A stretch of DNA of 64,000 bases from Bradyrhizobium sp. 186 (GTDB taxonomy: Bacteria > Pseudomonadota > Alphaproteobacteria > Rhizobiales > Xanthobacteraceae): positions 4,278,001 through 4,342,000 of the forward strand of contig NZ_CP082164.1 in assembly GCF_023101685.1 (NCBI RefSeq), in the 5' to 3' direction. The translations under genes were made by a program, and so were the position numbers. Numbering within the stretch: the first letter of the stretch is position 1; every line of letters starts with the position of its first letter. Under the pieces are notes generated by a model. The model had not been told where the DNA came from. It saw nothing but the letters and a program-made list of their open reading frames with translations, and ran no database searches. Positions 18,776 through 27,968 of the stretch are shown one piece after another.

Positions 18776-19465
18776 ATGCGCTACAACAAAGGTCGCCGGG
18801 ACGAAACTGCCACGCGAATCCTGGATCATGCGTCGGTGTGGATTCGAGAACGAGGATCCGAGGGCATAACGGTCGCTGCTCTTATGAAGATGGCCGGCCT
18901 TACTCAGGGCGGTTTCTATTTTCATTTCAAGTCCCGCGATGACTTGATCAACCAGGCTTTCGCGAAAGCGATGGAAGGCTCTGTCGAAGCTTGGCGTCGA
19001 ATCTGCGACCGGGCGGATCGCGACCAATTTTTGCCAAGCATTGTAGAGTTCTACCTCGCGGAGCGTCATCGTCTGGACGTCGGAGGCGGTTGTGCGCTGC
19101 CGGCGCTGATTGCTGATGTGCCGCGTTCGACCCCGGCGATCAAGACCGCGTTTGTGGCGGGGATTCAGGAAATGATTGGTATTCTTGCCGGACAGATGTC
19201 CGGCTCGAAGAAGAAGGAGGCGCGCAGCGAGGCTATAGCGACCCTATCCATCATGCTTGGTGCGCTGGTGCTCGCCCGAGCGACCGGGCAGACACCTCGT
19301 CTATCAGACGAGATCTTAAGCGCAGGCCGCTATGATGCGTTGAAAAACGAGCGCACCGAGCCTTTCGCGACCAACAGGACTCAACGGCTAAAGAATTCCG
19401 CTTCTCGTGGGAGGAAATCGAGGCTCCCAGCGGAGGGCCGTACCACAAACCGGGCAGCCGACTGA
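18776..19465 (+). CDS. TetR-family transcriptional regulator
   Basis: A 229-residue regulator. The N-terminal TetR helix-turn-helix is clear: ATRILDHASVWIRERGSEG, ITVAALMKMAGLTQGGFYFH and FKSRDDLINQAF. The ligand-binding half has GGGCALPALIADVPRSTPAI, the pattern of the TetR C-terminal subgroup with a G-C-L/A-x motif. The last 30 residues are Arg/Lys-rich and may be an extended, non-native end. Being last in the plus-strand run, it may control the NmrA-like/secreted pair or the wider catabolic locus. Confidence 0.9.
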   Translation: MRYNKGRRDETATRILDHASVWIRERGSEGITVAALMKMAGLTQGGFYFHFKSRDDLINQAFAKAMEGSVEAWRRICDRADRDQFLPSIVEFYLAERHRLDVGGGCALPALIADVPRSTPAIKTAFVAGIQEMIGILAGQMSGSKKKEARSEAIATLSIMLGALVLARATGQTPRLSDEILSAGRYDALKNERTEPFATNRTQRLKNSASRGRKSRLPAEGRTTNRAAD

Positions 19466-19482
19466 GTTGGAAGAGGGCCGGC

Positions 19483-19818
19483 TCAACTCTGTGTCGTGCT
19501 CCGCAGACGTCCGCCCGCGCCCTTGATGTTAATCCACCGCCCGTCGGGGAAGCGTGCGGTGAAGTCATGGGCCGCATTTTCGGAGGCGACGAGGGCGCGC
19601 ATCCGCGCCGTTGCGGTGAATGCGGGCCGTGAGGTCACATCGACCCTCACCAGGCTTTCGGTGCGGTCCGGGTGGCGCAGCGCGAACTCGCAGGCCACCA
19701 TTCCTCCCAATGACATGCCGACGATGCGTGTGCGTTCGATCCCGAGTCCGTCGATAACTGCCACGAGGTCCGTCGCGCGGCCTTCGGTTGAATAGTCGTC
19801 CCCCATCGACGCCAACAC
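19483..19818 (-). pseudogene. Alpha/beta hydrolase fragment
   Basis: A 111-codon minus-strand remnant of an alpha/beta hydrolase: a DLVAVIDGLGIERTRIVGMS segment with the nucleophile elbow G-M-S-L-G-G, then EFALRHPDRTESLVRVD. The N-terminal H-G oxyanion region is missing, and the sequence turns unrelated after about residue 90, before the Asp and His of the triad. It is therefore truncated at both ends. It converges on the TetR gene. Confidence 0.7.
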
Positions 19819-19963
19819 CCGCGGCTGAGAGAAAAATCAACAACTTAGAAGATGTTCACTGCGTTCGGGACGCCGGGTTCGCAGGACGATCCCGACTCTC
19901 CATCCAGTTCACCGCTGGCGTTCGGGTCTCATATTGCCCAGGGATCGGCCGACCGATCTTCAA

Positions 19964-20140
19964 GCCACGGTTGACACACGTCGGACTCGGAAACTCCTGA
20001 TCATGGCACGGACCGATGCCATTTCCGTCGAGGGCCTCGAGGCTGCGATCGATCGTGCCGGGCGCTACGCCGATGCCGGTGCCGACGTGCTGTTCGTCAA
20101 GGCGTCCGAAGATACCGAGCAGATGCGCGTGATGGCACCA
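19964..20140 (+). pseudogene. Methylisocitrate-lyase/PEP-mutase-type fragment
   Basis: About 55 codons read L-L-I-M-A-R-T-D-A-I-S-V-E-G-L-E-A-A-I-D, then GRYADAGADVLFVKASEDTE. This matches the central barrel part of the isocitrate lyase/PEP mutase family (I-x-A-R-T-D-A, then A-G-A-D-x-x-F). Both ends run into unrelated sequence. A short near-repeat (GCTGTCGTGACGCG twice within about 20 bases) follows at 20262-20289. Confidence 0.65.
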
Positions 20141-20394
20141 CCAAGCGGTTCTGGCCGAGCATGGTGGATTTTGACGAGTCGAGTAGGAAAGATACGCACA
20201 TCGGAATTCGTGGACCGCGGACAACGTTACGACCCGCCGTCGCAATTGCGTTAGCTGTCGTGACGCGTGCGTTGGCTGTCGTGACGCGGCCAACGCGGTC
20301 GCTCTCCGGCTGCTGGTCGGATTGCTCGTGCTGTTAGCGCTGATCGGCGGGTTTGTGGGGCATCGGAACGAACCGGAATTCCCTCGAACTAGTT

Positions 20395-20882
20395 GGCCGT
20401 GGAACCAAGCGGTATCTGGAGGCGTTCGTTTGAGCAACATCCGAATGGCCGAGTGGATGGACCAAGGCGACCTTTTCGATCGTAAGCCCTGCTTCGAACA
20501 GACGGCTGGTGGCGCAGATCGTGAAAAATGCAGATCCTCGATCTTCAACTCATCGCAGGCTCGCGTGAACGCCGCGCTTACTGAGCGGTGATCATACGGG
20601 AATACGCGACCCCAACCTCTCGTGATGATCCGCTGCTGGAGCATGATCTCCCACGCATCGTAGCCTGTCAGATTCAGAAGCGGGACTTTCTGATCGTTGC
20701 CATCCTTCGCCCCGCGGATCCTTACGATCGCGGATAATCAGGACTCGAGTTTTCATATCGACATCGCGCCAATCAGGCCGGCAAATCTCTTCTTGCCGCA
20801 TCGTTGTGGCAACCGCGTACCGAACGATGCGAGCCATTGGAATGACCTGTCGAGGATTGGAACGAGAGTTTAGTTCGTTCAA
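20395..20882 (-). pseudogene. Tyrosine recombinase (phage-type integrase) remnant
   Basis: Minus-strand pieces in different frames together follow a site-specific integrase: IVRYAVATTMRQEEICRPDW with the first catalytic Arg, DVDMKTRVLIIRDRKDPR, then GRVFPYDHRSVSAAFTRACD, HDLRHQPS (box II H-x-L-R-H) and AGLTIEKVALVHPLGHSDV. At least two frameshifts separate them and the N-terminal half is gone, so it is inactive. It is evidence that an integrative element once lay here. Confidence 0.7.
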
Positions 20883-21320
20883 ATAGTTAGAGGGCGGCGT
20901 GTGCGCGATGTGTACGCCGAGAGATCAAACAAAATCTAGCGACATCCAACGTGAGCAGCGCTGAACTGAACGCGCTTCAGTGTCAGCGTTGGCGCCTGTT
21001 TGGAGAAGCGCGTGATCTTCGTTCGCGCGAGCCGTTGGCTCCATTCGGGTGACGAAGCACCGCCCCAATGGGCGGCTACCAATGTTCGCATTGTGGTCGG
21101 TTATCGAATGACTGCTCCTGGGGCGCAAAGCGGACATTCGCCTAAACTACGATGTCGGCTAAGTGCCGATAGTGTTGAAATCTTTGGGCTGACGAGCAAA
21201 ATTTTCTACGACCGCTGATGCGTTTCGCATTGGGGCGACGTGAGGGACCTCATCGTTTTAAACAAAAACGACCACGGACCTTCGTATCGACCCTACAGGG
21301 CTTTGCAGCGTAGGAAAGTC
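20883..21320. other. Relic-rich intergenic stretch with recurrent GCGCAAAGCGGACATT sequence
   Basis: No gene is recognisable. Bases 21121-21167 hold a block (GGCGCAAAGCGGACATTCGCC, a variable gap, then GTCGGCTAAGTGCC split by a few bases) that recurs at 29634-29680 and, more weakly, near 50830 and 57483. The stretch ends at the target duplication of the IS5-family element. Confidence 0.5.
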
Positions 21321-21323
21321 TAA

Positions 21324-22256
21324 GTGTCTGTCCGGGAACATCTTGAATCATCGGAATCATTTGTGATTCAAGGGTGGCGGTCCGATTCGAAGGGGCGCCC
21401 ATGTGGACGAAGGAGAACCGCGGTCGTTACGACCGAAGCCGGCTACGCTATCCAAGCGATTTGACTGATGAGGAATGGGCGTTGGTGGAGCCGCTGATTG
21501 CGCCAGCCAAGCGAGGCGGCAACAAGCGCACGGTCGATGTGCGCGAGGTGATCAATGGCCTGATGTATGTGCTGAGCACCGGTTGCCAATGGCGAGCGAT
21601 CCCGAAGGACCTGCCGCCACGCAGCACGGTGCACGACTATTTTGACTTGTGGGCTTGGAACGGCACGCTCGATCGCATCCATCACGCGCTCTATGTACAA
21701 TGTCGAGAATTGGCTAACCGAGAACCCAGCCCGAGCGCCGCCATCATCGACAGTCAAAGCGTCAAGAGCGCGGAAAAAGGGGGGCGTGGATCGACCCGCA
21801 TGGCTACGATGCGGGCAAGAAGATCAAGGGCAAGAAGCGCCACATCCTAGTCGATACTCAAGGCTTGCTGCTCCACGCCCTCGTGCATTCGGCGGACATC
21901 CAGGATCGTGACGGTGGGGTGCTGGTGATGGCCACGCTGTTTGGCCTGCATCCATTCCTGCTGAAGCTCTATGCTGACGGCGGCTATCAGGGGCCGATCT
22001 TTCAGTCCGCCGTTCGCAAAATCCTCCGGCAAATCGACGTCGAGATCGTCAAGCGCTCCGATACAGCAAAGAGTTTTGCGATCTTGCCCAAGCGATGGAT
22101 CGTCGAACGCACCATCGCCTGGCTCAACCGCTGCCGCCGTTTGGCCAAGGATTGGGAGTGCCTCAACCGAAAGGCATTGGCGTTCTTGCGCCTCGCCTCA
22201 ATCCGCCTCATGCTGCGAAAGCTCTGCCAAAAAACAGCATGATCCCGGACAGACTC
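21324..22256 (+). mobile_element. IS5-family insertion sequence, 933 bp
   Basis: Terminal inverted repeats of about 18 bp (GTGTCTGTCCGGGAACAT on the left; GAGTCTGTCCGGGATCAT read from the right end) bound the element. TAA occurs directly on both sides (21321-21323 and 22257-22259) as a 3-bp target duplication. The transposase is encoded in two overlapping-phase frames. Both ends and the duplication are intact, so the copy looks recent. Confidence 0.9.
21401..22242 (+). CDS. IS5-family transposase made by -1 frameshifting
   Basis: The first frame (21401-21850) begins MWTKENRGRYDRSRLRYPSD and carries LTDEEWALVEPLI, typical of IS5/IS427 OrfA, up to the first catalytic Asp in IIDSQSVKSAEKGG. The second frame continues from about 21780 (IDPHGYDAGKKIKGKKRHIL) with the second Asp (YADGGYQGP) and the Glu region (WIVERTIAWLNRCRRL). 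The switch is -1 and occurs at the run AAAAAGGGGGG (21775-21785), a plausible slippery site. The joined product would be about 280 residues. An alternative is that the frameshift is a disabling mutation, but two-frame organisation is normal for this IS group. Confidence 0.85.
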
Positions 22257-22441
22257 TAAGAATCGACTTTCGCGGGATTGTCTCGCTCGTTCGATTTTCG
22301 ACGTTTTCAACAGTATCGGCCAACAACGGACTCCTGTACCGCGGCAAATGGCGTCATCAATCATCTCGTCAGCACACACCAAGAAGGACTCGGGAATGGT
22401 TAGGCCACGTGCCTTCGCGCTCGCCGGGCGTAATGGAAGCT

Positions 22442-22483
22442 GGTGAAAGGGAAGTCACCGGTTTCGAGCCAATTCCCTTCACC
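22442..22483 (-). terminator. Hairpin downstream of the sugar ABC operon
   Basis: GGTGAAAGGGAA (22442-22453) pairs with TTCCCTTCACC (22473-22483), an 11-bp stem with one bulged A and a 19-base loop. It lies 31 bases beyond the stop of the minus-strand ATPase gene and probably ends or protects that transcript. There is no clear T-run. Confidence 0.45.
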
Positions 22484-22513
22484 GGAGGGAAATTGGCCTA
22501 CTGCGCGCAGACG

Positions 22514-23605
22514 CTAGATTGCCGCCTCAGTCTTCACGTCGAAGACGTGAAGCCTGGAAGGGCGCATGGCAAGGCGCAGCTTGTCGCGCACCTTCACCCG
22601 CGCGGTTGGTTCGACGCTTGCCACCATGACACTCTCGCCGACCTTCATATCGAGCAGGATTTCCGAGCCGAGTTGCTCGACCACCTCGATCACAGCATCG
22701 AAGCACGGGTGGTCGAGATCGGCAGGGCCCGCCACGGTGAGGTCCTCCGGGCGCACGCCGAGCGTGACCTCGTGGCCGACATGGCCGCGCAGGCGCTGCG
22801 CGGTCTCGTCCGGCAGCTTGATGCGTAAGCCGGAGTTCTCGGCGATCAGCGACCCGTTCGCCTCGGTCACTGTAACGGCGGCGAAATTCATGGCTGGGGA
22901 GCCGATGAAGCCGGCGACGAACTTGTTGGCTGGCTGATTGTACAGCTCGAGCGGCTCCCCCACCTGCTGCACCACGCCGTCCTTCATGACGACAACCCGG
23001 TCACCCAGCGTCATCGCCTCGACCTGATCGTGGGTAACGTAGATCGCGGTGGTGCCGAGACGCAGATGCAGCTTCTTGAGCTCAACGCGCATCTGCACCC
23101 GCAGCTTGGCATCGAGGTTCGACAGCGGCTCGTCGAACAGGAACACGCGGGGGTGGCGCACGATGGCACGGCCTAACGCCACGCGCTGGCGCTGGCCGCC
23201 GGAGAGCTGGCGAGGCTTGCGCTTTAGCAATTCGCCGATGCCGAGGATGTCAGCCGCCTCCCGCACGCGCTTATCGATCTCGGGCTTTTCGAATTTGCGC
23301 ATCTTCAGGCCGAACGCCATGTTGTCGTACACGCTCATGTGCGGGTAGAGCGCGTAGTTCTGGAACACCATGGCGATGTCGCGGTCCATGGGCGCCAGTT
23401 CATTGATCACGTTGCCGTCGATTGAGATATCGCCGGAGCTGATCGCTTCAAGCCCGGCGATCATCCTGAGCGTCGTCGTCTTGCCGCAGCCGGATGGTCC
23501 GACGAACACTATGAACTCCTTGTCGCGGATCTGCAGATTGACGTCTTTGACAGCGTGCACGCTGTCAAAGAACTTGTTGATCCCCTTGAGGACGACCTGG
23601 CCCAT
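22514..23605 (-). CDS. ABC transporter ATP-binding protein, UgpC/MalK type
   Basis: A 363-residue ATPase. Walker A is [13 protein letters not shown] (about residues 36-48), Q-loop [10 protein letters not shown], signature [14 protein letters not shown], Walker [13 protein letters not shown] and H-loop [14 protein letters not shown]. The C-terminal third is the OB-like regulatory domain of the CUT1 carbohydrate group (GVRPEDLTV). I start at the internal Met at 23605, where [13 protein letters not shown] gives the usual opening. It energises the two permeases encoded just upstream on the same strand. Confidence 0.93.
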   Translation of the reverse strand: MGQVVLKGINKFFDSVHAVKDVNLQIRDKEFIVFVGPSGCGKTTTLRMIAGLEAISSGDISIDGNVINELAPMDRDIAMVFQNYALYPHMSVYDNMAFGLKMRKFEKPEIDKRVREAADILGIGELLKRKPRQLSGGQRQRVALGRAIVRHPRVFLFDEPLSNLDAKLRVQMRVELKKLHLRLGTTAIYVTHDQVEAMTLGDRVVVMKDGVVQQVGEPLELYNQPANKFVAGFIGSPAMNFAAVTVTEANGSLIAENSGLRIKLPDETAQRLRGHVGHEVTLGVRPEDLTVAGPADLDHPCFDAVIEVVEQLGSEILLDMKVGESVMVASVEPTARVKVRDKLRLAMRPSRLHVFDVKTEAAI

Positions 23606-23681
23606 TCGCTTCCACCTGCCTCCCAACGGCCTATGCGCAGTCTGCATGCGCGCTTTCGAATCCCCTTGATCCGTGGTGCTG

Positions 23682-24533
23682 TCAGCCCTTCACCGATCCG
23701 GTCAATCCTGCGACGTAGTGCTCGACGAAAAACGAATAGGCGATAGCAACCGGTATCGATCCAAGCAGGGCCCCAGCCATCAGCGGTCCCCAGTAGAATA
23801 CATCGCCGCGGATCAGCTCCGATGTGACGCCGACCGGCACAGTCTTCTGCTCAGGCGAGGACAGGAAGACAAGCGCATAGATGAACTCGTTCCACGACAG
23901 CGTGAAAGCGAAGATGCCGGCCGAGAGGATGCCCGGGATCGCCACCGGGATGACGATGTAGAGCATAGCCTGCCAGCGCGAGGCGCCGTCAATGCGCGCG
24001 CATTCCTCGAGCTCCTTGGGTACCGCCTTGAAGTAGCCCATCATGATCCAGGTGCAGAACGGAATAAGAAAGGTCGGATAGGTCAGAATCAGCGACCAAG
24101 GCGTGTCACCCAGCCGATAGTTGCGTATGATCTCTGCCAGCGGAATGAACAGCAGCGTCTGAGGCACCAGATAGGTAATGAAGATGGCGGTGCCCAGGCT
24201 GCCGGCAAATGGAAAGTTCAGCCGCGCCAGAGCATAGCCGGCGAACACGCCGCACACGAGCGAGATAGCGGTTGACGCGAGCGCGATGAACGTCGTGTTC
24301 CACAGCCACGATGCGAACAGCGTCTCCTCGAACAGGTACCTGACGTGGTCCCAGGTCGGTTTCCAGGTCCAGAACGGATTGTAGTTGATCGAATTCCAGG
24401 GCCGGTAAAGCTCGCCGTCCGGCCGCACCGAAGTGATCACCATCCAGTAGAACGGGAACAGCAGGAAAAGCAGGAACAGCGCCATGGGGACGTAGAAGAA
24501 CACCCACTTTCGCCACCTTGCGCCTTCGATCAT
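23682..24533 (-). CDS. Carbohydrate ABC transporter permease, MalG/UgpE type
   Basis: A 283-residue inner-membrane permease with about six hydrophobic segments, the first at residues 11-33 ([20 protein letters not shown]). The EAA loop is [21 protein letters not shown], followed by [20 protein letters not shown], the CUT1 signature. Its start lies 3 bases after the stop of the partner permease. It is the second of the two membrane subunits. Confidence 0.93.
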   Translation of the reverse strand: MIEGARWRKWVFFYVPMALFLLFLLFPFYWMVITSVRPDGELYRPWNSINYNPFWTWKPTWDHVRYLFEETLFASWLWNTTFIALASTAISLVCGVFAGYALARLNFPFAGSLGTAIFITYLVPQTLLFIPLAEIIRNYRLGDTPWSLILTYPTFLIPFCTWIMMGYFKAVPKELEECARIDGASRWQAMLYIVIPVAIPGILSAGIFAFTLSWNEFIYALVFLSSPEQKTVPVGVTSELIRGDVFYWGPLMAGALLGSIPVAIAYSFFVEHYVAGLTGSVKG

Positions 24534-24536
24534 GGC

Positions 24537-25472
24537 TCAGCGGACCTCCACGCGGCGGATGTAGAGAAGTTGGATGATGACGACCAGAAACAGGACCGGA
24601 AACATTGCGAGCGAGATGGCGGCGCCCTCGCTCAAGAGGCCGGTGCCGATGCCGATCTGATAGGCGTAGGTGGCGAACAGGTGCGTTGCGTTGGCTGGTC
24701 CGCCGCCCGTCATTACATAGACGATCTGGAAGTCGGCGAACGTCTGAATCACTGAGAAAAGCACCACGACCATGGTCACGGGCAGCAGCAGCGGCCAGGT
24801 GATGTGCCAGAACCGCTGCCACGGCTTGGCGCCGTCGATGGCGGCGGCCTCGTTGAGTTCGGGACTGATGGTCTGCAAGCCGGCGAGCAGGCTGATGGCG
24901 AAGAACGGCACCCCGCGCCAGATGTTGACGATGATAATCGAGATCATGGCGAGATCTGGATCGCCCAGCCAATTGATCCGACCGGTGATCAAGCCGAAAT
25001 GGTAGAGGAGCCAATTGAGAACGCTGAACGTCGGGTCGAACATCCACTTCCAGGCGAAAGTCGAGAGCACGGTCGGGATAATGAAAGGCAGCAGGATGAA
25101 AGCACGGGTAAAAGCCTTGCCGTGGAAATTACGGTTGAGCAGCATGGCGAGCCACAGTCCGAGCGCCAGCTTGAAGACGGTGGTCACGCCCGTATAGAGG
25201 AAGGTGTTGTAAACGGAGGTGCGAAAGATCCCGTCATTGAAGATCTTGTAGAAGTTAGCGAGGCCGACGAAGTCGCCGGGCATACCGACGCGCGAGCTGG
25301 TGACCGACAGCAATATCCCTCGAATGAAGGGATAGGCAATGAACATGCCGAGCAGCACGATGGTCGGCACCAGCAGCACGAACGCCAGCCAGCGCTCGTC
25401 CTCGAGCAACCGTTGTCGCCGCGGAGGGGGCGCCTCGCGGAGCGTGGTGGCGGAAACCGCGCTTATCGTCAT
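24537..25472 (-). CDS. Carbohydrate ABC transporter permease, MalF/UgpA type
   Basis: A 311-residue permease. After a basic N-terminus, FVLLVPTIVLLGMFIAYPFI is the first membrane segment. The EAA loop is ELNEAAAIDGAKPWQRFWHI, and GGGPANATHLFATYAYQIG is the conserved MalF/UgpA tail. It is co-transcribed between the solute-binding protein gene (67 bases upstream) and the second permease. Confidence 0.93.
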   Translation of the reverse strand: MTISAVSATTLREAPPPRRQRLLEDERWLAFVLLVPTIVLLGMFIAYPFIRGILLSVTSSRVGMPGDFVGLANFYKIFNDGIFRTSVYNTFLYTGVTTVFKLALGLWLAMLLNRNFHGKAFTRAFILLPFIIPTVLSTFAWKWMFDPTFSVLNWLLYHFGLITGRINWLGDPDLAMISIIIVNIWRGVPFFAISLLAGLQTISPELNEAAAIDGAKPWQRFWHITWPLLLPVTMVVVLFSVIQTFADFQIVYVMTGGGPANATHLFATYAYQIGIGTGLLSEGAAISLAMFPVLFLVVIIQLLYIRRVEVR

Positions 25473-25539
25473 GTTCGATCCTCGTCGGCCGGAAGATTCC
25501 CTTGCTCCCCACGAAAAATGGGGAGGGGACGGCTTAACC

Positions 25540-26856
25540 TCAGACGTAGACCTTCTTGAGCTCAGCCTCTGCCCACTTCACGGCATCCTCGGCGGGCATG
25601 CCTTGGACGGCCTTTGCGTACATATCAATGATGACGTACTTGGTTACGACCTCGGCTGCCTTGCGCGTAGAGGGCCCTTGGTAGCCAGCGAAGCGCCCTG
25701 TGCGCGCCGCTTGCTTGTAGGGCAGCATGATCGGGTCGTCGCCCCACAGCTTGTGCTTTTCCCAATCCGTGGTCGGGCCGACCGAGAAGCCCTTCTGGGA
25801 GACGAACCACTTGTTGTAGACGTCCTTGGAGTGAATCCAGCTAAGGAATTTCTTCGCCGCATCCTGGTTCTTCGAATAACCCATCAGGAGGTTCGAGAAC
25901 GGGACGTGATAGCTGAACTGCCCCCCGGGGCCCCTGGGCAGCGCGGCGTGCAGGATGTCGTCCTTCAGTTGCCCGCCTGCCTCCGTCTTGTAGGTATCCG
26001 GCTTGCGCAGGGCCTCGATGTAGATCGAGGCGCCATTGAGCGTGGCGCTGCACGTCCCGGACAGAAAAGCGCGGTTGTTGTTGGAATCGTCCCAGGCGAG
26101 CCCGCCTTCATCGTGGGCGTCCTTCCAGAAGGCCACCATGAACTTCACCGACTCGACCGTTGCGGGGCTGTTCAGCACAACCGTCTTGCCGTCTGCTTCG
26201 ACCTCTTTGCCGCCCCAGGACCACAGGTAGGGGTAAGTGAAGGCGGGCGCATCGCCGAAGGTGTGACCCAGCGTTTGGCCGATGGGCCGTCCCTTTGCCT
26301 TCAGCTTCTTGCCGGCCTCGCGATACTCTTCCCACGTCTGAGGAAATTTTCCATCCGTGTAGCCGATCTCAGCAAACCAGGACTTTCGGTATGCGATCTG
26401 CAGGCCGACGATGCACCACGGCACTGCGATCCATTTCTTGCCGTCATTGGCGACAGCGCGGGATGTTTCGTAGAAGCCGCCCTGGCCCTTGCCGATTTCC
26501 TCAGCGATGTCGCTGACGTCTATGACGCTCTCGCCGTAAAGTTGCCCCCAATTGTTGAGGACGCAGACGACGTCGGGGCCTGACCCCGACTGGATCGCCG
26601 AGGTGACGCGCGCCTGGATATCGTTGGCGTTGATTGTCTCGATATTGAGCTTTATGCCGAGCGCCTTCTCACCCTCCTTGGCGATTTCGTTGCGCAGAAG
26701 CTGATCTGACGCCGGAACGAAGTCGGTCCAGCGCAGCCAGTGCACCGTGGTGGCTTGCGCATAGGCAGGTGCCCTGCCGGCCGCCAGGATGCCGGCCATG
26801 CCGCCCACAAGCGCGGTACCGCTCTTGAGGACGTTACGTCGGGTTACTGTCGTCAT
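25540..26856 (-). CDS. Tat-exported sugar-type ABC solute-binding protein
   Basis: A 438-residue periplasmic binding protein of the family 1 carbohydrate group. It begins with a Tat signal (TRRNVLKSG, then a hydrophobic core and APAYAQA), so it is exported folded. The mature start TVHWLRWTDFVPASDQLLRN and the central YLWSWGGKEVEADGKT fit the family; the C-terminus has AAEVVTKYVIIDMYAKAVQG. AGGGAGGAA precedes the ATG. It heads the four-gene operon. The ligand (sugar, polyol or similar) cannot be told from sequence. Confidence 0.92.
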   Translation of the reverse strand: MTTVTRRNVLKSGTALVGGMAGILAAGRAPAYAQATTVHWLRWTDFVPASDQLLRNEIAKEGEKALGIKLNIETINANDIQARVTSAIQSGSGPDVVCVLNNWGQLYGESVIDVSDIAEEIGKGQGGFYETSRAVANDGKKWIAVPWCIVGLQIAYRKSWFAEIGYTDGKFPQTWEEYREAGKKLKAKGRPIGQTLGHTFGDAPAFTYPYLWSWGGKEVEADGKTVVLNSPATVESVKFMVAFWKDAHDEGGLAWDDSNNNRAFLSGTCSATLNGASIYIEALRKPDTYKTEAGGQLKDDILHAALPRGPGGQFSYHVPFSNLLMGYSKNQDAAKKFLSWIHSKDVYNKWFVSQKGFSVGPTTDWEKHKLWGDDPIMLPYKQAARTGRFAGYQGPSTRKAAEVVTKYVIIDMYAKAVQGMPAEDAVKWAEAELKKVYV

Positions 26857-26946
26857 GCATTCCTCCCTCGATGTGTCTGAGCTGATGCCCTTCGGCCAGT
26901 CTTACGCCGGCTTGGAGTCCCTTTCAGTCTATCGCGCCTCCGTGGT

Positions 26947-27133
26947 TCAACGCATGCGCACGTTGTCGCCTGCGCAATACGTTGGCTTGATGATCATTTG
27001 TTGGTGTTCCACTTGCAGCGCCGTGGTGGCGAGTTCGCCGCGAAACAGGGTGAATTCTTCGCAGAGCAGCGGCGCGATTACATCGTTCCCAATCGTAACG
27101 GCGATACGACCGGCGGCCTGGATCGTGTCGGCG
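26947..27133 (-). pseudogene. C-terminal fragment of an unidentified enzyme
   Basis: An open minus-strand stretch without a start reads T-I-Q-A-A-G-R-I-A-V-T-I-G-N-D-V-I-A-P, then EEFTLFRGELATTALQVEHQ and a tail C-A-G-D-N-V-R-M-R before the stop. It has the composition of real protein but I cannot assign the family. It lies upstream of the sugar ABC operon in the same direction and may be debris of a linked catabolic gene. Confidence 0.4.
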
Positions 27134-27313
27134 CTGTAGCCAGCGCATGAACCCTACCGTCATAACGGTCCCTCCCGCGCAGCGACGGTATTGCCGTGGC
27201 CAAGCGGGTTTTTCCCGTCTTATATGGAGTTCGGTACCGGAAGCTGGCGCAACGTCATTGTCGCCCCTCGCAGCAGGAAATCAAGTCTTAGCTTCGAGGC
27301 GCTGGCCATGGTC

Positions 27314-27470
27314 TCACTTCGTGAACTGGCCGGCCACCAAAAGTATCGAACCTGTTACGTAAGACGCTTCATCTGAGGCGACTACAGAATCGCCCATAGC
27401 TTTCTTTGTGGGTTCGCGACCAATTGACGAGTCTCCTTTTGGGTAATCGCGCCCGGTCGCCGGCGGGTCC
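27314..27470 (-). pseudogene. C-terminal SDR fragment
   Basis: About 35 codons before the stop at 27314 read R-E-P-T-K-K-A-M-G-D-S-V-V-A-S-D-E-A-S-Y then V-T-G-S-I-L-L-V-A-G-Q-F. This is the standard end of a short-chain dehydrogenase (ASDEASYVTGSILLVDGG) with the usual D-G-G changed to A-G-Q. The rest of the gene is missing. Confidence 0.7.
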
Positions 27471-27507
27471 GAAGGGCCGCTTCGCACCCTTCATTCCTTT
27501 CTTCTGG

Positions 27508-27874
27508 GGGATCTGTCCTTCACCAAGAGCAAGCCGGCGGCAAAGAGCCTGCCGGCGCGTCTGTCGCAGCGGAAGGCAATCGAAAAGATGGTGGCGCGAG
27601 CGGAGGCCACGACCTTCCGGCCTTCGACAACCTGACGACGCCCAAGACCTGGGCCGACGAAGGACCGCCGAAGGGCACGTTCTACCGCTACCCGAATCCC
27701 TACAACCACCGGATCCTATCGATCGCCGCGCGGCCGGCCCCGCCCTGGATCGCAGTGCAGATCTATTCCCAGGGCCTCATGACCCAGATGACAGTCTGCC
27801 ACATGCAGGGCGAGCCGCTGGAGAAGACGCTCGCCTGGGCTGAGGGCGAGGTTGGAGGCTACTTGCGCACGTGA
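27508..27874 (+). pseudogene. C-terminal remnant of an ABC solute-binding protein
   Basis: A plus-strand frame with KSKPAAKSLPARLSQRKAIE is followed, after a frameshift near 27620, by GTFYRYPNPYNHRILSIAAR, PPWIAVQIYSQGLMTQMTV and EKTLAWAEGEVGGYLRT before the stop at 27872. The last part resembles the C-terminus of carbohydrate-type binding proteins, where a K/R-A-I-A-W-A-E-x-E-x-E-G-Y-x-R end is common. Truncated at the N-terminus and frameshifted, it is non-functional. Confidence 0.5.
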
Positions 27875-27968
27875 AGTCGCAACACTAGAGGCTTAAGACC
27901 AGCGGCACCCTATTGCGGTTGTACTACCTGGGCCGAAAAATGACGGGGCGACAGGCGCGCATCCCTAG

